The translations under genes were made by a program, and so were the position numbers. From positions 389,797 to 453,796 of the forward strand of contig VWYX01000695.1 of the NCBI GenBank assembly GCA_013396525.1: a stretch of 64,000 nucleotides of DNA, given 5' to 3'. Shown here in pieces: positions 9,400 to 21,770 of the stretch. Origin of the DNA: Chaetorhynchus papuensis (lineage: Eukaryota > Chordata > Aves > Passeriformes > Rhipiduridae). The notes under the pieces were generated by a model that was not told where the DNA came from, did no database searches, and saw only the letters and a program-made list of their open reading frames with translations. Position 1 is the first letter of the stretch; every line of letters starts with the position of its first letter.

Positions 9400-12300
9400 C
9401 AGATCATAAATCAGGACATGTTTTGGTCTACTGTGATTTCAATTTACAAAGATGGTGAGCAGCCACAAATCTGGCATTGATTTCTAATTTAAAAACTATC
9501 TGTTTTACAGAGGTCTATTTCAAGGCCAAAATTATGGGAGAATCTTTTAAAAAGTATCTTCAAATGTTTAAAAATAATCTAAAGATAGCAAATTTTACAA
9601 GGCTTCTTTTGTCTACAGCAGATTTTGAAACTTCAGTTTGAAAATCTTTGTGGCGTGATACTTTCATTACAATTGTTCTATGTATAAGGTGATAAATAAA
9701 GAAGAGGTTTGCCAGTGGTCTCAGAGCATGTTTTGATGAAGTGTCAGGGACTGAACACTGACTCCTAAATGTCAGTTTACAGCTTTAAAAAAAACCCTGC
9801 AGTGCTTCTTCTTTAGCATGTACCTTCACTCTAGAAGATCAATCAACTTTCTAGGCATTGCTGTTCAAATTAGTGGAGGAGCTTCAGCTTAGATTTAGAA
9901 ACTCTAGAAAATCGAGTCTGAACTATTAGTAAGTTAATATCCATGATGTTTATAGACTTCTGTGGTCGCTTTCCATAATGAGAAAAATACAGAAATCAAC
10001 TATTAAACTCCCAGCCCTGGCTTGTCTTTTATGACATTTCCCAGTGTTCCCAGTAAGGACAAAACCTTCTCAGATAATGGAGTGTAGTAGCGAGTGTTAA
10101 ATGCCAACTACTTCATGGCAACTATATTTTTCTTAGACATGCTGGGAGAATTGACATGATTCCTAAATAATAAAAGATTGTAACCATCGAGTCTTATCAT
10201 TTTATTGCAAAGCTGATGATTGAAGCCTGGCTTACTGCAAACTTCTCTTATCCATACCTTTTTCTTTTCTCTATTTATTTCCCAGAGAAAGTAGATGTGT
10301 TTTAGCGAAAAAGGAAAAATAAACACACTCTTTGGAAGATGAATTCATGTTTCAGGAAGGAAAAAAAAGTGCAGCCTCACAGTAGACCTCACAAATACTT
10401 GGTAACTTTACACCCTGCAGATTTTTTCTGCAGACTGTAGTTGCCATGTCTGATTTGACATATGAAGGATTTACACTGTGTATCACTGTGTGACATTGTG
10501 TGAGAGAAAGGCTGGTAAAAGTATAGTTGCACATGGAAGTCAGAAATATCCTGCTAGGCTGTCCAAATCTGACTATATTTTGATTGTACAGAGACCGATC
10601 AAATGTTCAGAGCTGAAACATGGCTCAGTCTTTACTGTGAATAATTATACTATGGGCAGTCATCTGCACTGAAATTCTTGGAAGAGAACTTAAATATCAA
10701 CTCACCTCATTGCTGTTTAAAAATAGAGACAAGTATGTCCCTCCTAATTGTCACTGCCTTGCAGCTCGGAGTGTTACATATTGTCACATGTTCCCATCCA
10801 GAGCTCATGTTCCTGAAACACTTTTCCAGTCAAACTGTGCAGACTTTAAGTCCATCCTTGTTTTTCAGACATGTTTCTCTATAAACGTGTCTTCCACTTC
10901 CAAAAGCTCACTTTCGTCGTCCATGAAGTGCACAAGGATCCTGCTATTTGCTTCTGCTGAAGCTGGGTTGGGCCTTGGAATTCAGATCAGGGCTGTGGGT
11001 AGCCACTGCAGCATTCATTTGAGAAGCTCTCATTTGGATGGAGTGACGCCGTAAATATTCCTATAAAACTAAACAGTCAGATAGAAAGCTAAGCTGGATC
11101 ATTGAGCTTTAACTCACAAACCTTTCCCTTAACCATAGCTTTCCAATTTCTCCTCTAATTTGCAAGTATATTTTACATATTCATGTGGGCCGCACTTCAT
11201 TTTCCCCTCGGTCTGTTTGCACACCTTTTGTAGGTTGTGCAGTGCAGAGGATTGCAGTGGGATGGAGGCTGCTGCAGGATTACACCAAAGTTGCATACAC
11301 TTTCCTCAGAAAATCGTTGTCAGTTTACCTGGGAGTGCAGGCTAAATCCTGCTTTGACCCCTGCACAGAAAAGCAGCAAAGACACAAGAAATCCTGTGTT
11401 GCAGAAATGCTGCTGCCTCTCCAGGGCTCAGCAAGGGCTGGGACAGGTGAGCCGCAGGTTGCCGGGTGCGCTTTGCAGCTCCTCATATGTGGAAAACAGT
11501 CACCAGGGCTGACAGTTGATAACGTGAGCAGAAAATATGCAGTAGCAGGATAGATCCCCACCCTTTAGTATGCAAAGCATGTCCACTAGGTGATGTACAT
11601 GCTGCAAGAGCTGACATATTACCTGCCTTTCTTTCTGTGCACACTATTGTTTACCCTTTGGTAGGGAGGAAAATGTATTAAGTTCTTTCCAAATTAAAAA
11701 AAAAAAAGAGAGGCTATCTGCTTTCAGGAGGTTATAAACTCCACTGATGTACATTTTGGCATCTTTTCTAATAGGATAGATTTTAGCTCTGCTTCATGTA
11801 TATTTATTCGGGATATTCCTTAATTAAATTACATGCTAAGGATACTTTTTTAAGCTCTTGTTTGCCTTTTGGCATTGTCAAGAGTCCTAAAACCGCTTTA
11901 ATTTTGCAGCATTCTGAAGCACTTTGCAGAAGAATATATGCACAGTAACAGAAAAAGGGGAGCTGGGTTATTTTGGAAAGATTACATAAACAAAAATAAT
12001 ATATTGGCAGTCATTTGTGGGAATGCCAGCTTTGTCACTCATTTTCAGTGAAATATGGCTTCTTATTAAAACCCAGATCTTTTCAAGAAAAAAAATTCTA
12101 ATGGTTAAATAAAGCACACCAAGCAAAAAGAGACAAAAAATGATTTGAAAAGTTTCTTTTTTACAGAAGCAAAAAGCTTATCTTGTCTGAATCCATTGTC
12201 TATGTTTTAGTTATGCAAATAAATAGGTATTGAATATTCATCAAGTTAATATTTAAATGTATTTTTAAATATAAAATATTTATTCTTACTGCTGAAATAT

Positions 12301-12480
12301 TTTTGCCTGTGCTGAAACCAAGAGGATAGACTGTGCTGAAATAATACAGGCTTAGTGCTTCTTCTTTAACAAACACAAAAACACCGAAATGGAGATAATA
12401 AATTTGTTTTTCATCAATGTCACAGTGCAGGAAACATTTTGCTGTTGAGGTTCCTGGAAGCAATAAGTGCTGTATTAACT
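9400..12480. other. AT-rich stretch, no gene seen
   Basis: Open frames reach about 122 codons (11185-11553, plus) in a slightly GC-richer patch at 11.2-11.6 kb, with overlapping frames on both strands and no protein similarity I can see. No recognisable transposon or RNA gene. Confidence 0.5.
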
Positions 12481-12489
12481 GCCACGCAG

Positions 12490-12509
12490 CACACACACAC
12501 ACACACACT
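12490..12509 (+). repeat. (AC)10 microsatellite
   Basis: About ten AC units, followed within 80 bp by further ACAC and CACACG stretches. On the minus strand it produces a spurious cysteine/valine run. Confidence 0.9.
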
Positions 12510-14612
12510 CTCACACTGGCACACAGGATCCCTCACCTAACAAGGGGAAACCGCTGCCCTAAGACACACACGCACACGGTTCCTCAACTCCCCACCTGCC
12601 GGGCAGCCACCTGCAATAAACAACAGTGCTCTAATATCAGACAGTAATAAAATCAGCAGCCGTGAAGCCGTTTACCTAAACACCACTAGAAGTCCCTCAA
12701 AAGTTGAGCTGCAGGCTGAGGGACCCTTTCCTCCAAGGTGGAGGGGGACCTCTCTTAGGACAACCCCTGAAGGCCAGCACGTTGCCTTTTTAAATATACC
12801 TAGTGTTTAACTAGAGACAGCAACCATCTGTAATGTACATAATGGTGCACAGCTCCTATGAGGTAATGGATCCAAGGTGCATGATCTGTTCCAGGTTTCC
12901 TTTTGTGTATACATAGTCCCTCAGTGCTGCGTCTCCTAAAAAGTACAGTGACATTTTGTATATGGAAGGCTAACAACATAACTCTCTTATCTTTTTCACT
13001 GACATGTGGACAGTACATTATCCCACTTAACACACATGCTTAAATTGGGTATAAAACTGCATTTCCCTGCTGGCTGTAACTAACCAATATACCAGTCCTG
13101 CTCCTGTATTGAAAATCTGGCCCATTCAGATTTCATAAAGAGAGATGAAGTCCTCTCTTGGTATATCAGATCTCCATGTCTCCAGCTGTAAATAAAAACA
13201 AACTGGTCTAAGCTGGGAACTCTATTAATATCATGACCTCAGTATGATGTAACTGAAACCGCATTTTCCACATCCCCCCTAACCACTGTTTATATTTGCA
13301 TCAAACTAAGTTAAACAAAGGTAGGTTTTAAAGCTGCTGTCTTGAAAAAGAAAGAAAAAGTCTCTTCTTGAAGACAACTTTTATTGTAGTGATTGCTTTA
13401 AAACCCATGTGTCTTTATAACGTGAGAAACTCCTCACAGAGGTCCAGAAATACTCTAAAAGCCACCTAGATATGTTGGTATTCTATTTCCCTTTACACTG
13501 TATTTACATTGTATTGTGTATATACTCATATGTTTTAACTGTTCATATGTGAATCAAAAGCTTGCCTAGATATAGTCCATGGCTTTCATGGCTAGGTTAG
13601 AATTCACCAGACAACAATTAAAAACTCAAGTTTTACTAATGAGGATGTAGTTCACTGCTTAAGCTGAAAAATACGCATGAACATAAAGTAGATATTTTAT
13701 TTTTTAAAAGCCCCTAACAATCAAGTATCATAGTGAAAAAAGACGGTATTTCAATGTTTCAAACTGCTGTGAAAAAAACTCAGCTAGATAATTGAGTCTG
13801 GTATTACTGCATTTGTTGGACTCTATTTAAAGCCTGGTTTATTTTTAGAAACTGATGAAATCTGGATTTCTCAGGAATTGTTATTTGCAGATCAATAGCA
13901 ACTTAAAATGTTGTCTCATATGCACATCATTACAGGGAAGATGCTTTGATACATCAGTCACTTATTATTTCTCCTTTCAGACAAACAGGAAAAGTAGAAA
14001 TAATGAAAAAATGATGTCTTACAGAAGAGAGAAGTGTTTTTTTCCCCTTTCACTGGCAAAAGCTTTCTTTTTGAAAACTTTTAAAAATGCAAGTTAAGAG
14101 GACATAGGAAGTAAATAAACAAACCAGAATTCAGAAATATTCAGAAAGAACAAAGCACAGTGTGAGACATGCTATTTATAGAAAAATGAGGAAATAAACA
14201 TAACACTTTTAACACTACACAGTGCAATGTGCAAAATTACATTTTAAAGGGAAAGTAACAATGAGAACATCTAAGAAAATCCACAAGTTATATGGTTAAA
14301 GAGCTGAATTCAGCCACCTCTAGTTGAATTCTGGTGTATGCTCCATCAGTTGGCTGGAACTTTTCTTGAAATTAGGTGCTGCTGCATGTGTCAAAACCTC
14401 ATGTGAAGTGCCATAATAATTTATTGCCCGTCTGCAGAAACAACCTGATTCTGTCTCCCTGAAATAACTGACATGTTTGGCCACTGATTTCTTAGGGAAG
14501 GAGCTGAACTAGAGCATTCACAAACCTTATTACTAAAAATACTGTTCTTTTCAAATAATGTTTTTGTAGCTCAAACTTCTTTTCTTCTTACATAATTACT
14601 TTCCTTTTAACC

Positions 14613-14634
14613 ATGGGGGGAAAAAAACCCCCAT
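14613..14634. repeat. Short hairpin ATGGGGG/CCCCCAT
   Basis: Exact 7-bp arms, 14613-14619 and 14628-14634, enclose an 8-base A-rich loop. Too small to assign to a family. Confidence 0.85.
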
Positions 14635-16078
14635 ATTGTATTTGATAGTTGTGTCCTACATAACAGAAACCAGGTAAGTCAAACTTAGAAGGCGTTTTGA
14701 AAATTTTCAAAACTAGAAACTATCTTTAGTCTGCAATACATAAACCTGTTAAATTATAGAAAGGAGTACTTTCCCTGGTTTGACTTGTGCTTTTTTCCTC
14801 TGTCAGCAATGACACAGCTTATAAACAGTGCCTCTAAATCATCCAAGAGACCCAAGAAACTGTGACTTCAGAGCTGCTTTCACCACCTACAGGATGTGGT
14901 GCTGCAAAAGGTCCAGCTTACAGCAGCCCCTGCCACTTTCTAAGCATCTTAACAAGAAAATAAGCTTTTTGAGAGGTGTCGTGTCAGAAGTGAGCACTTC
15001 TGATTAAATATCTTCATTTCTGATGTCGCTGTGGTGTCTGTTTTTTTGGGGAAGGGTATTGATGTCTGTGTTGTACAGAGCTATGTAAGTGGTGGCTGGC
15101 TCTCGGTCTCAAGGCTGTGACATCTTCCCTGGGTGAGGAGCCACAGGAAGAAGTTACAGTTGGTTCTGTTCTTCAGCTCTAATGTAGCAAATCAGCAAGG
15201 AAAATTTTAAAAAAAAATAGTTTCAGATTTTAGAGTTAATGAATTATTTCTATTTCTTATTTGATGACATGGCATGAGCTTCCACTTTGTCCTTTTAAAA
15301 TTTCTGTGGTTTGTATAATGAAAAGGTTTTTATACTGACCAGAGAAGTTTTTATACTGTGGGAAGGTGAATAAATATTTCCCTCTTGTCACAGTGAGTAA
15401 CTATTCAAACTTTACTTAATAAAAGCCTATTTCTCTTCTTAACATTTTTTTGCCTGGAAGCTTCCCAGTTGTGTTTGTTTCTCTTCCTGTATAGTTTTGA
15501 GGAAACAGCATACATCTCCCCAGGCCCTCCCTCTACCTTCTCAATCCATAAACAATCTTCTAGTGAAATTTGCTACATGACAGCGAATTGCAGTTCCTGA
15601 TGAGCTGTAGGCTTCAGTGATTTCAACATGAAGTCAGTTTCTCTGTTTTCTGTGACTTCTGTGAAATTGATTCCTTCAGATTTACAATTTCAAAGACAGA
15701 TATTCTTGTTTATTAAATTTAGCATTCTCCACAAAATTATCTCCTTGTTGGTATGACTGTCACTCGATCAGCATTTCAGAGGTCAGTAACAGGCAGTGAA
15801 AAAACTGAGGGACTCTAATACACTTGCCCATTCATATATTTCAGAACAAGGTTTCCTAATGCGTTTGCATAAACTTTGGGATTCATTCCAATAGTTAAAG
15901 AAGAAATTTTGAGGATTCCTAGAGTTAACATCTGTTCATCTGAAGGCCTTTAAGCAGAGCCATAAAAAATGGCAGATTTTCATCAGGTTGGTTGTTGTGT
16001 ATTGGGGGTTATTCCACATCAAAAAAGCTATTGAATTAGGCCTCACAGGCTTTGTATAGCTCACAGAGCATCTAATTC

Positions 16079-16145
16079 ATACACATATATATATATGCAT
16101 GTGTGCACATATATGATCATATCTATATGTATAGATATATATAAA
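16079..16145 (+). repeat. AT-dinucleotide cluster
   Basis: Interrupted (AT)n and GTAT/ATAC runs that include a 12-bp perfect palindrome (ATATGATCATAT, 16111-16122). Simple-sequence origin is the simplest reading. Confidence 0.8.
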
Positions 16146-16244
16146 CTTTTCAGTGTTTTACTTCTGTGTGAAAAGAGTGAGAAGCAGGATAGCCACACAT
16201 CTTAAAATCAAAAAAACCAGAAGGAAACAAAAACCGAAAAACTT

Positions 16245-18030
16245 CAAACAACCAACCAGACATTTTTCTACTTCAGATGCTGCTATTGCCATTATTTCCT
16301 AAAGTCTCCCATTGAATGTTGAGTCTCTCATTGTGTACGAGATTTCTCAGATTTTTTTTTCCCCTAGATATCACAAGATTTCTGATTTTATCCCAAGGTT
16401 TTGGAGCTGCCTACCTGGAACTCTTGTACCTATATGCTGTTCTTCAATTGAGTAAGTATTAGGGTCACTAATGTTTCTTTTGTAATAACTTCACTTCTAA
16501 AGGGCAAACTACAATTCTTTGAAAAGAGATACAGGAAACCTGAAGAGTTGTTAATTGTAGGCAAATAGTCTTGGACTTTGCCTGTCTCTGCGTGCTGAAG
16601 CCATGGATGACCACTGATAAATGCCTGAGCTAGCAGGCAGGTTTTAGATCACTAAAACCTGTGTAGCAGTAGTGCAAAAGCCACATGTGATTAGTTTAAC
16701 ACATCTGGATTCTGCAGTGATGCCAGTGCATCGAAAGGACAGCAACTTGCACTTTGGCTTTGATGACCACTTCTGCTGACAAGAGTGATCTCCTATAAGT
16801 CCAGATGAGCTTAATGTGAACAGATTTTGCAGCAGGGGAATTAGTCTGTATTTCAAATGAGTGAATGATCTCTACAGTCTAAAGAGTACCCTATTAATAA
16901 CATGGGAATCATGGGGCTGTCATTAGACATTATCAAGACCAAGAACATGCTATATCATTCTTTTTGTGCCCATATGGTTGCCCAATATTCTCTCTCTATT
17001 GGATTGTGCTTGGTTTTGGCATCTGAAAGCTATCTGGAACAATAAGCTACAGGTTTCCAATCATGTCCATGTAATTGGAGTAGCACCAAACCAGGACCAT
17101 AGCTGCTGGCATCTGCTGAAACAGCTGTAGACTGAGAAATATCATAAAATGCCAGGACTGGGAATGTAGTCAATAGAGTCTTTAAACTCTCAAAAGCACA
17201 CTCCTGTTCTTCATCCTGTTTATTTTCAGTGTCTGTTCTAAGCAGTTAATAAAAAAGATTGGCCTTTTAAATGAGAGTTTAAGTATGAATTTGCTTCAAA
17301 TTTTATCATGCTGATGAACCACACTAGTTCTGATATATTTTTATATGGTGGTATTTCAAATATAGTCTTGATTTTTTTTTCTACCTCCATTTTACTTCAT
17401 GTCTGTCACATATCCAGACTGCCATAGCCTGTGTTTCCTGCTGGTTTAGTCCAGCAGATTACATGACCTTCACAACTTGTGTTAACTTTAATGTTGCAAT
17501 GTTTCTCAAACTCCCAATAACCTATTACTGTAATTATATAGGAAAGGCCCATAGAAAGTCCTTTGGAATAATTCTGAGATATCTATGATGCTGGTCTGAT
17601 GATCAAAGCAGTATTTCTGAATGATGTCATTGTTTCTGCACTCTCATGATGAAGTGGACCTTGTCTGAGTTGCTACCTGCATCTTGTAAGATTGTTGGCA
17701 GATGGTTGATTGTGGATCATCTTCCTGCTGACAAGAAAAGGGTAAGAAAAGACCTTCTAAGTCTACTTGTGTGGTATTTTCACCACAGATGATGTCAAAA
17801 AAGAAAGAGTTCAGGTCTGAGATCTAATCTGTAGCTCATCCTAAAATGATTTCTTTTAAATTGTGGAAAATACAACTTTACATAATACTTGACATGAGAT
17901 AAACATATACCACTTCAACTGGGTTAAACAACTTTTTCCTGAATTTACAGATTTCACCAAACTGGCCTTATCTCCTCTCTTCACTGTACAAGACCTCTTT
18001 GAAAGATTTACCTGTAGTGACATTATTAGT
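16245..18030 (-). mobile_element. Decayed Ty3/Gypsy-type retrotransposon pol relic
   Basis: Raw minus-strand translation, read from high to low coordinates and switching frame, gives pieces of a Ty3/Gypsy Pol in the expected order. A protease/RT linker lies at about 18030-17900. RT lies at about 17830-17290, with HHESAETMTSF near 17650, ELFQ near 17565 and KNISEL near 17340. RNase H lies at 17218-16960: it stays open for 62 codons and contains VSADASSYG, with the catalytic Asp codon at 17113-17111, then WKPVAYCSR and a stop at 17032. An integrase zinc-finger-like segment follows at about 16360-16245 (VHNE, then SEVEKCLVGC). Frameshifts and stops break every module. The interval between the FQ and LGM-equivalent motifs is only about 75 codons, and no YxDD is visible there. 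The element cannot be active. The LTRs and gag were not recognised, so the ends are approximate. An ERV is less likely because the RNase H motif and module spacing are Gypsy-like. Confidence 0.72.
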
Positions 18031-18704
18031 GGGGAAAAATCATCTTTGCCTGAATAACTGCAGCAGATGTTGATTCAGTGTGTGGTATGTCTCCATCCAA
18101 CTGAGCTTTTGACCACTGCTGTGGGGTTCTTCAGTGTAGCCTTAGATATTTAGACTTATGTAGAAAAAAATCAAACAAAAAACTGAAGAGAGACAATTTA
18201 TTTTTCATTGTTCTTAATGAAGACATAAGGAATACTTTCCAGATTGCTTCCACATTTCTTCTGGGCTACATTGTAAATAATTTCAAATTGCTCATATCCC
18301 AGACCTGTCTCACCTTTTTGCTGCTTAAAGCCAAAGAGTCCAACTGAGACTCTCAGGCCCAGCCTGATCCCTTATCACCAAAGCAAAGTGGAAACTACAG
18401 TCACTGTCCTCAGGGAAGTCAGAACAAGGAAGACAAAACTGGGCTTGGCAGCATTGGCTTCTTTACATTTCATCTGCTTACCTGTCCTCAGTTACTTCAT
18501 ACTGGTGACTGAGGTTCCTAATCCACGGTAAAGGTAAAGCACACCTTAAAATAAGGAGGTGCCTGAGAGCATTCAGTCCTTCTGCACACTTGCAGGTGAG
18601 AGCTGTCATCTTCCTTAATCTGTGGGGACACACAGTCACCCTGTGATCTCTGGTTTGTGTATGTGTGGGTTCTGTCCCATTTCCTTGATAAGGGGTGATC
18701 AAGC
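18031..18704. other. Stretch upstream of the Gypsy relic, no gene assigned
   Basis: If the relic continued upstream on the minus strand, protease and gag would fall here. I saw no convincing protease or CCHC motif, only a weak cysteine-containing fragment around 18450. No other gene or repeat recognised. Confidence 0.35.
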
Positions 18705-18947
18705 TTTCCTTCCTTCCTTCCTTCCTTCCTTCCTTCCTTCCTTCCTTCCTTCCTTCCTTCCTTCCTTCCTTCCTTCCTTCCTTCCTTCCTTCCTTCCTTC
18801 NCCTTCCTTCCTTCCTTCCTTCCTTCCTTCCTTCCTTCCTTCCTTCCTTCCTTCCTTCCTTCCTTCCTTCCTTCCTTCCTTCCTTCCTTCCTTCCTCTCT
18901 CATTCCCTCCCTTCCTCCCTCCCTCTCTCTCTCTTCCTCTTCTCACA
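18705..18947 (+). repeat. (CTTC)n tetranucleotide array with polypyrimidine tail
   Basis: Nearly pure CTTC repeats run from 18705 to about 18896 and continue as an irregular C/T tract to 18947. The only ambiguous base of the window, N at 18801, interrupts the array. The repeat phase shifts by two bases across it, so the array length is not reliable. Open frames across it (both strands, 18478-19017) encode only phenylalanine/leucine/proline/serine or arginine/lysine/glutamate/glycine repeats and are not genes. Confidence 0.98.
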
Positions 18948-18949
18948 GA

Positions 18950-21640
18950 AGCTTTCATTTTTTCCTAAGTTATTAATGCTGTGCCACTTATCCTACATTT
19001 TTTTTAATTTACCTTAGCTTTTAACTGTAGAGATTTCTGTGAGTCGTATTTGTCAGTTCTTTACAATTCTACATATCAGGCACTCTCTGATGTGTTCATT
19101 CTTGTTGGTATCAAAGTCACAAGGCTCTCTGTATTCATTTCGAGTCTATCTCATTTTGAGACTTAAATCACATCAGAATGTGCTTATCAAACATGTTAAG
19201 GGCAACATCTTAGCATCACCCTCCTTTAAAAAGACAAATGATTTATAAATAATTTCCACGTGACTTCACACTGGATAAATTGATGTGCTAACGTGTACAT
19301 CACCACTCTTCATGTGAAAGTGTATTTCACCACTCCTTGTGCTAAGTTTTCTGTACTATTAATTTCACACATACCATTTGATTACATTCGTGTCTGGAAA
19401 TACAGAGAGCATTGCATTTTGTTTAATAATAAATTTTTGATAGGATGTCATAAAACAGTACAAAAAAGGGGAAAGAGCCACTCTGTTTCACAGGTGTAAC
19501 TTCTAGAGGCCAGTGGCTATGATGGGGACAATGTTCAGTGGGCCATGGTGGTATTTCTTAAAAAATCTATCATGTGGTTTACATCTCTTCCTTTAATAAT
19601 ATTCATACTTCTGACCTTGTGAATTAGGAAATTAAACCTGCTTCATTGTATTTGCAAGTGCTTCTCCGTATTACCAAGCATTTATATTTCCTATGAGGAT
19701 CAGAGTAACAGAGAATACAAGATTTGGGGGAATAAAAAAAGTGTCTCTTGTCAGTCATCAAAGTCATAGTTGTATTTTAATCAGGAATATAAAATCTGCT
19801 TCAGTTTATATGCCAACATATTGGTTAGAGACTGTACTAGATTCTCAGTGTCAAGGTCATAGAGATGTCAGAACAAACCTATGTGCCAAAAACCTTTATT
19901 TCCTATGTCAGCCAGGAATACTCAGGAGTGACCCCACTGCTCTCACAGAAATGTCCTTCCAAAACACACTCTAGTGTGAATCCACTCAGAGCAGGTGGGG
20001 CTTTTCAGCTCTGCAGTCCACAGTCAGATGGGATGGAGCTCAGTGCCGTTGCTACCACTGCTAGTCAGGGGATCCTGCTCCTTTATAGGATTTACAGCTT
20101 TATAGAGGCTCAAAAAGACCACTGCTACCTCTGCTCTGCCCTGGTGATACTCTTGGCTTTGTGGGCCCTCACTCCACCAATTTTGATAAGGCCGAAATGG
20201 TGCCCTCTGTTCATCCAACTGAACAAACAGTCTTGGATCCCTGATGAGAGCCAGACTTCAGCATCCCAGCAAAGCCAACTTGTCCTAGCAAGATGTACAC
20301 CACCCAGAGCACTCACCATTCAGCAGCACCTGCAGTCACACAGAAATAGGCTGCGTATAGCAACATAGGATCAGTTGTGCATGTTGAAGTATGACCCAAT
20401 TACAAAAAAAGAAAAAAAAACCCAAAACTTCAGAGAAAAACAGTAAATGTATGTACAGAAATAACAAAAAGGCAAGGAACAATGAATGTCCAGAGTGGGT
20501 CTTCTGGTTCTTCCCAGTAGAGGGAGTTGGGAGTTCCCTTCATTTCCCTCCATCGTTTCCTCTACTCATGTTGTGTAAGCATGGAACTTAAAATTACAAC
20601 GAGAGAGAAAAAACACTCTGCCGCCTCTTTTATTTCTGTACATATTTGCTTCCTACACAGGGTGGGTCATTTTTCCAGACTAACTCAATGTCTTTCCTGG
20701 AAAACTGGTTTCACTATTTGGATGTCATTATGCAACACTATAGGACGGTTATCTGTAGCAAAAATACCACAGCGTTTCAAAGGTTACTCACACTATCAAA
20801 TATACTATTTTGAGTGGCGTGCTTTTTTCAGCCACTCAGCAGAATTGGCAAACATAGTTTCTTTAAAAAGGAGTCAAGAATAGATCTGGTTTTGTGGCAA
20901 CTATAGTTCTTGGTGAGGAACAAAATGAGGGGAAATGATTCACAGACTTTCAGGTAAGGACAAAGTGTTTATAATGGTACCATGTCATAATGGTGTTTAA
21001 CACTACAAATATTTTCTCAGATTCTCTAGTGATTATCATAGTTCTCTGCTCTTACCTGGTGGTTTTCACCAGTGTTCTTCATATTAAATAAAAAGATCCA
21101 AGTGAGAAAACAGCAGCATAGTGTGAGCAAGAGCCACAACACACAGAAGGTCACCGACATGGGATCAGCCTCGGACCAGTGCAGTGCTCTCAGCCCCAGG
21201 CAGCATAGCTGGCCTCCCACCCCATCCCCACCCAACAAGTGCAGTCTAATGATAGCTCCCAAGGAAGAATCACAGAGGAGGAATCCCGTTCTTCTCTCAG
21301 TGACAGACTTTAATAGTCACAAGCTACCAGCTCTTCTTCCCAATGAAAGAAGATCTCAGCAAAGTTACATACCTTCTGTAACTCCCAGTAAACCAAAACC
21401 TACTCTTCAACACGTGTGCAAGTTCATCATTGTAAGGAAAGGGCATCAACAAGAGCCATAAACCCAAAGGGATCACTGGCAGCTATGTGGAAGCACACTT
21501 TCCTTCAGATTTACAGTCCTACTGTAAAATGATCAAAATTGGGAAACCTCTCCAAACCTCTTCATAAGCTTAGGAACTGCAACATCACAGAAATTAAAAT
21601 AGTCTCATGCACTAGGCAGAAATGGTTTCTTTCCACGGTA
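18950..21640. other. No gene assigned; one 167-codon open frame noted
   Basis: The longest open frame, 19865-20368 plus, lies in a slightly GC-richer patch with overlapping minus-strand frames at 20024-20319. It shows no domain, signal peptide or repeat I recognise and is probably fortuitous. Another frame at 21072-21461 is equally featureless. Confidence 0.45.
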
Positions 21641-21770
21641 TTAATCAGTCAGCCTTAAAGAATTTTAAAATGAACCTATTATTAATTTGGGCTGTGGTAA
21701 ATTTTAGAGTAATGCTAATTGCTTAATATTAAAAGCCAAGGAAAGTACAGTGGTTCACATTACTAGGCTT
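21640..21770. promoter_or_regulatory. Candidate conserved non-coding block with TAAT motifs
   Basis: A compact run of homeodomain-type words occurs in non-repetitive DNA: ATTATTAATTTGGG, AGTAATGCTAATTGCTTAAT. It sits before a T-rich run at 21771-21806. There is no open frame. The composition resembles deeply conserved vertebrate enhancers, but conservation is untested. Confidence 0.25.

Larger units (their letters stand above)
12510..16240. other. AT-rich stretch, no gene seen
   Basis: No open frame above about 80 codons and no recognised transposon. It contains a small G-run/C-run hairpin at 14613-14634 and an AT-dinucleotide cluster at 16079-16145. The rightmost part (about 15-16.2 kb) lies where the rest of the integrase and the 3' LTR of the Gypsy relic would be expected on the minus strand. 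I could not identify either. Confidence 0.45.

Noticed and set aside
18478..19017. Several 90-146 codon frames around 18.7-18.9 kb
   Set aside because: Direct translation of the (CTTC)n array, containing the N; repeat artefacts, not genes.
19865..20368. 167-codon plus-strand frame
   Set aside because: No domain, no start context or splice signals; opposing frames overlap it.
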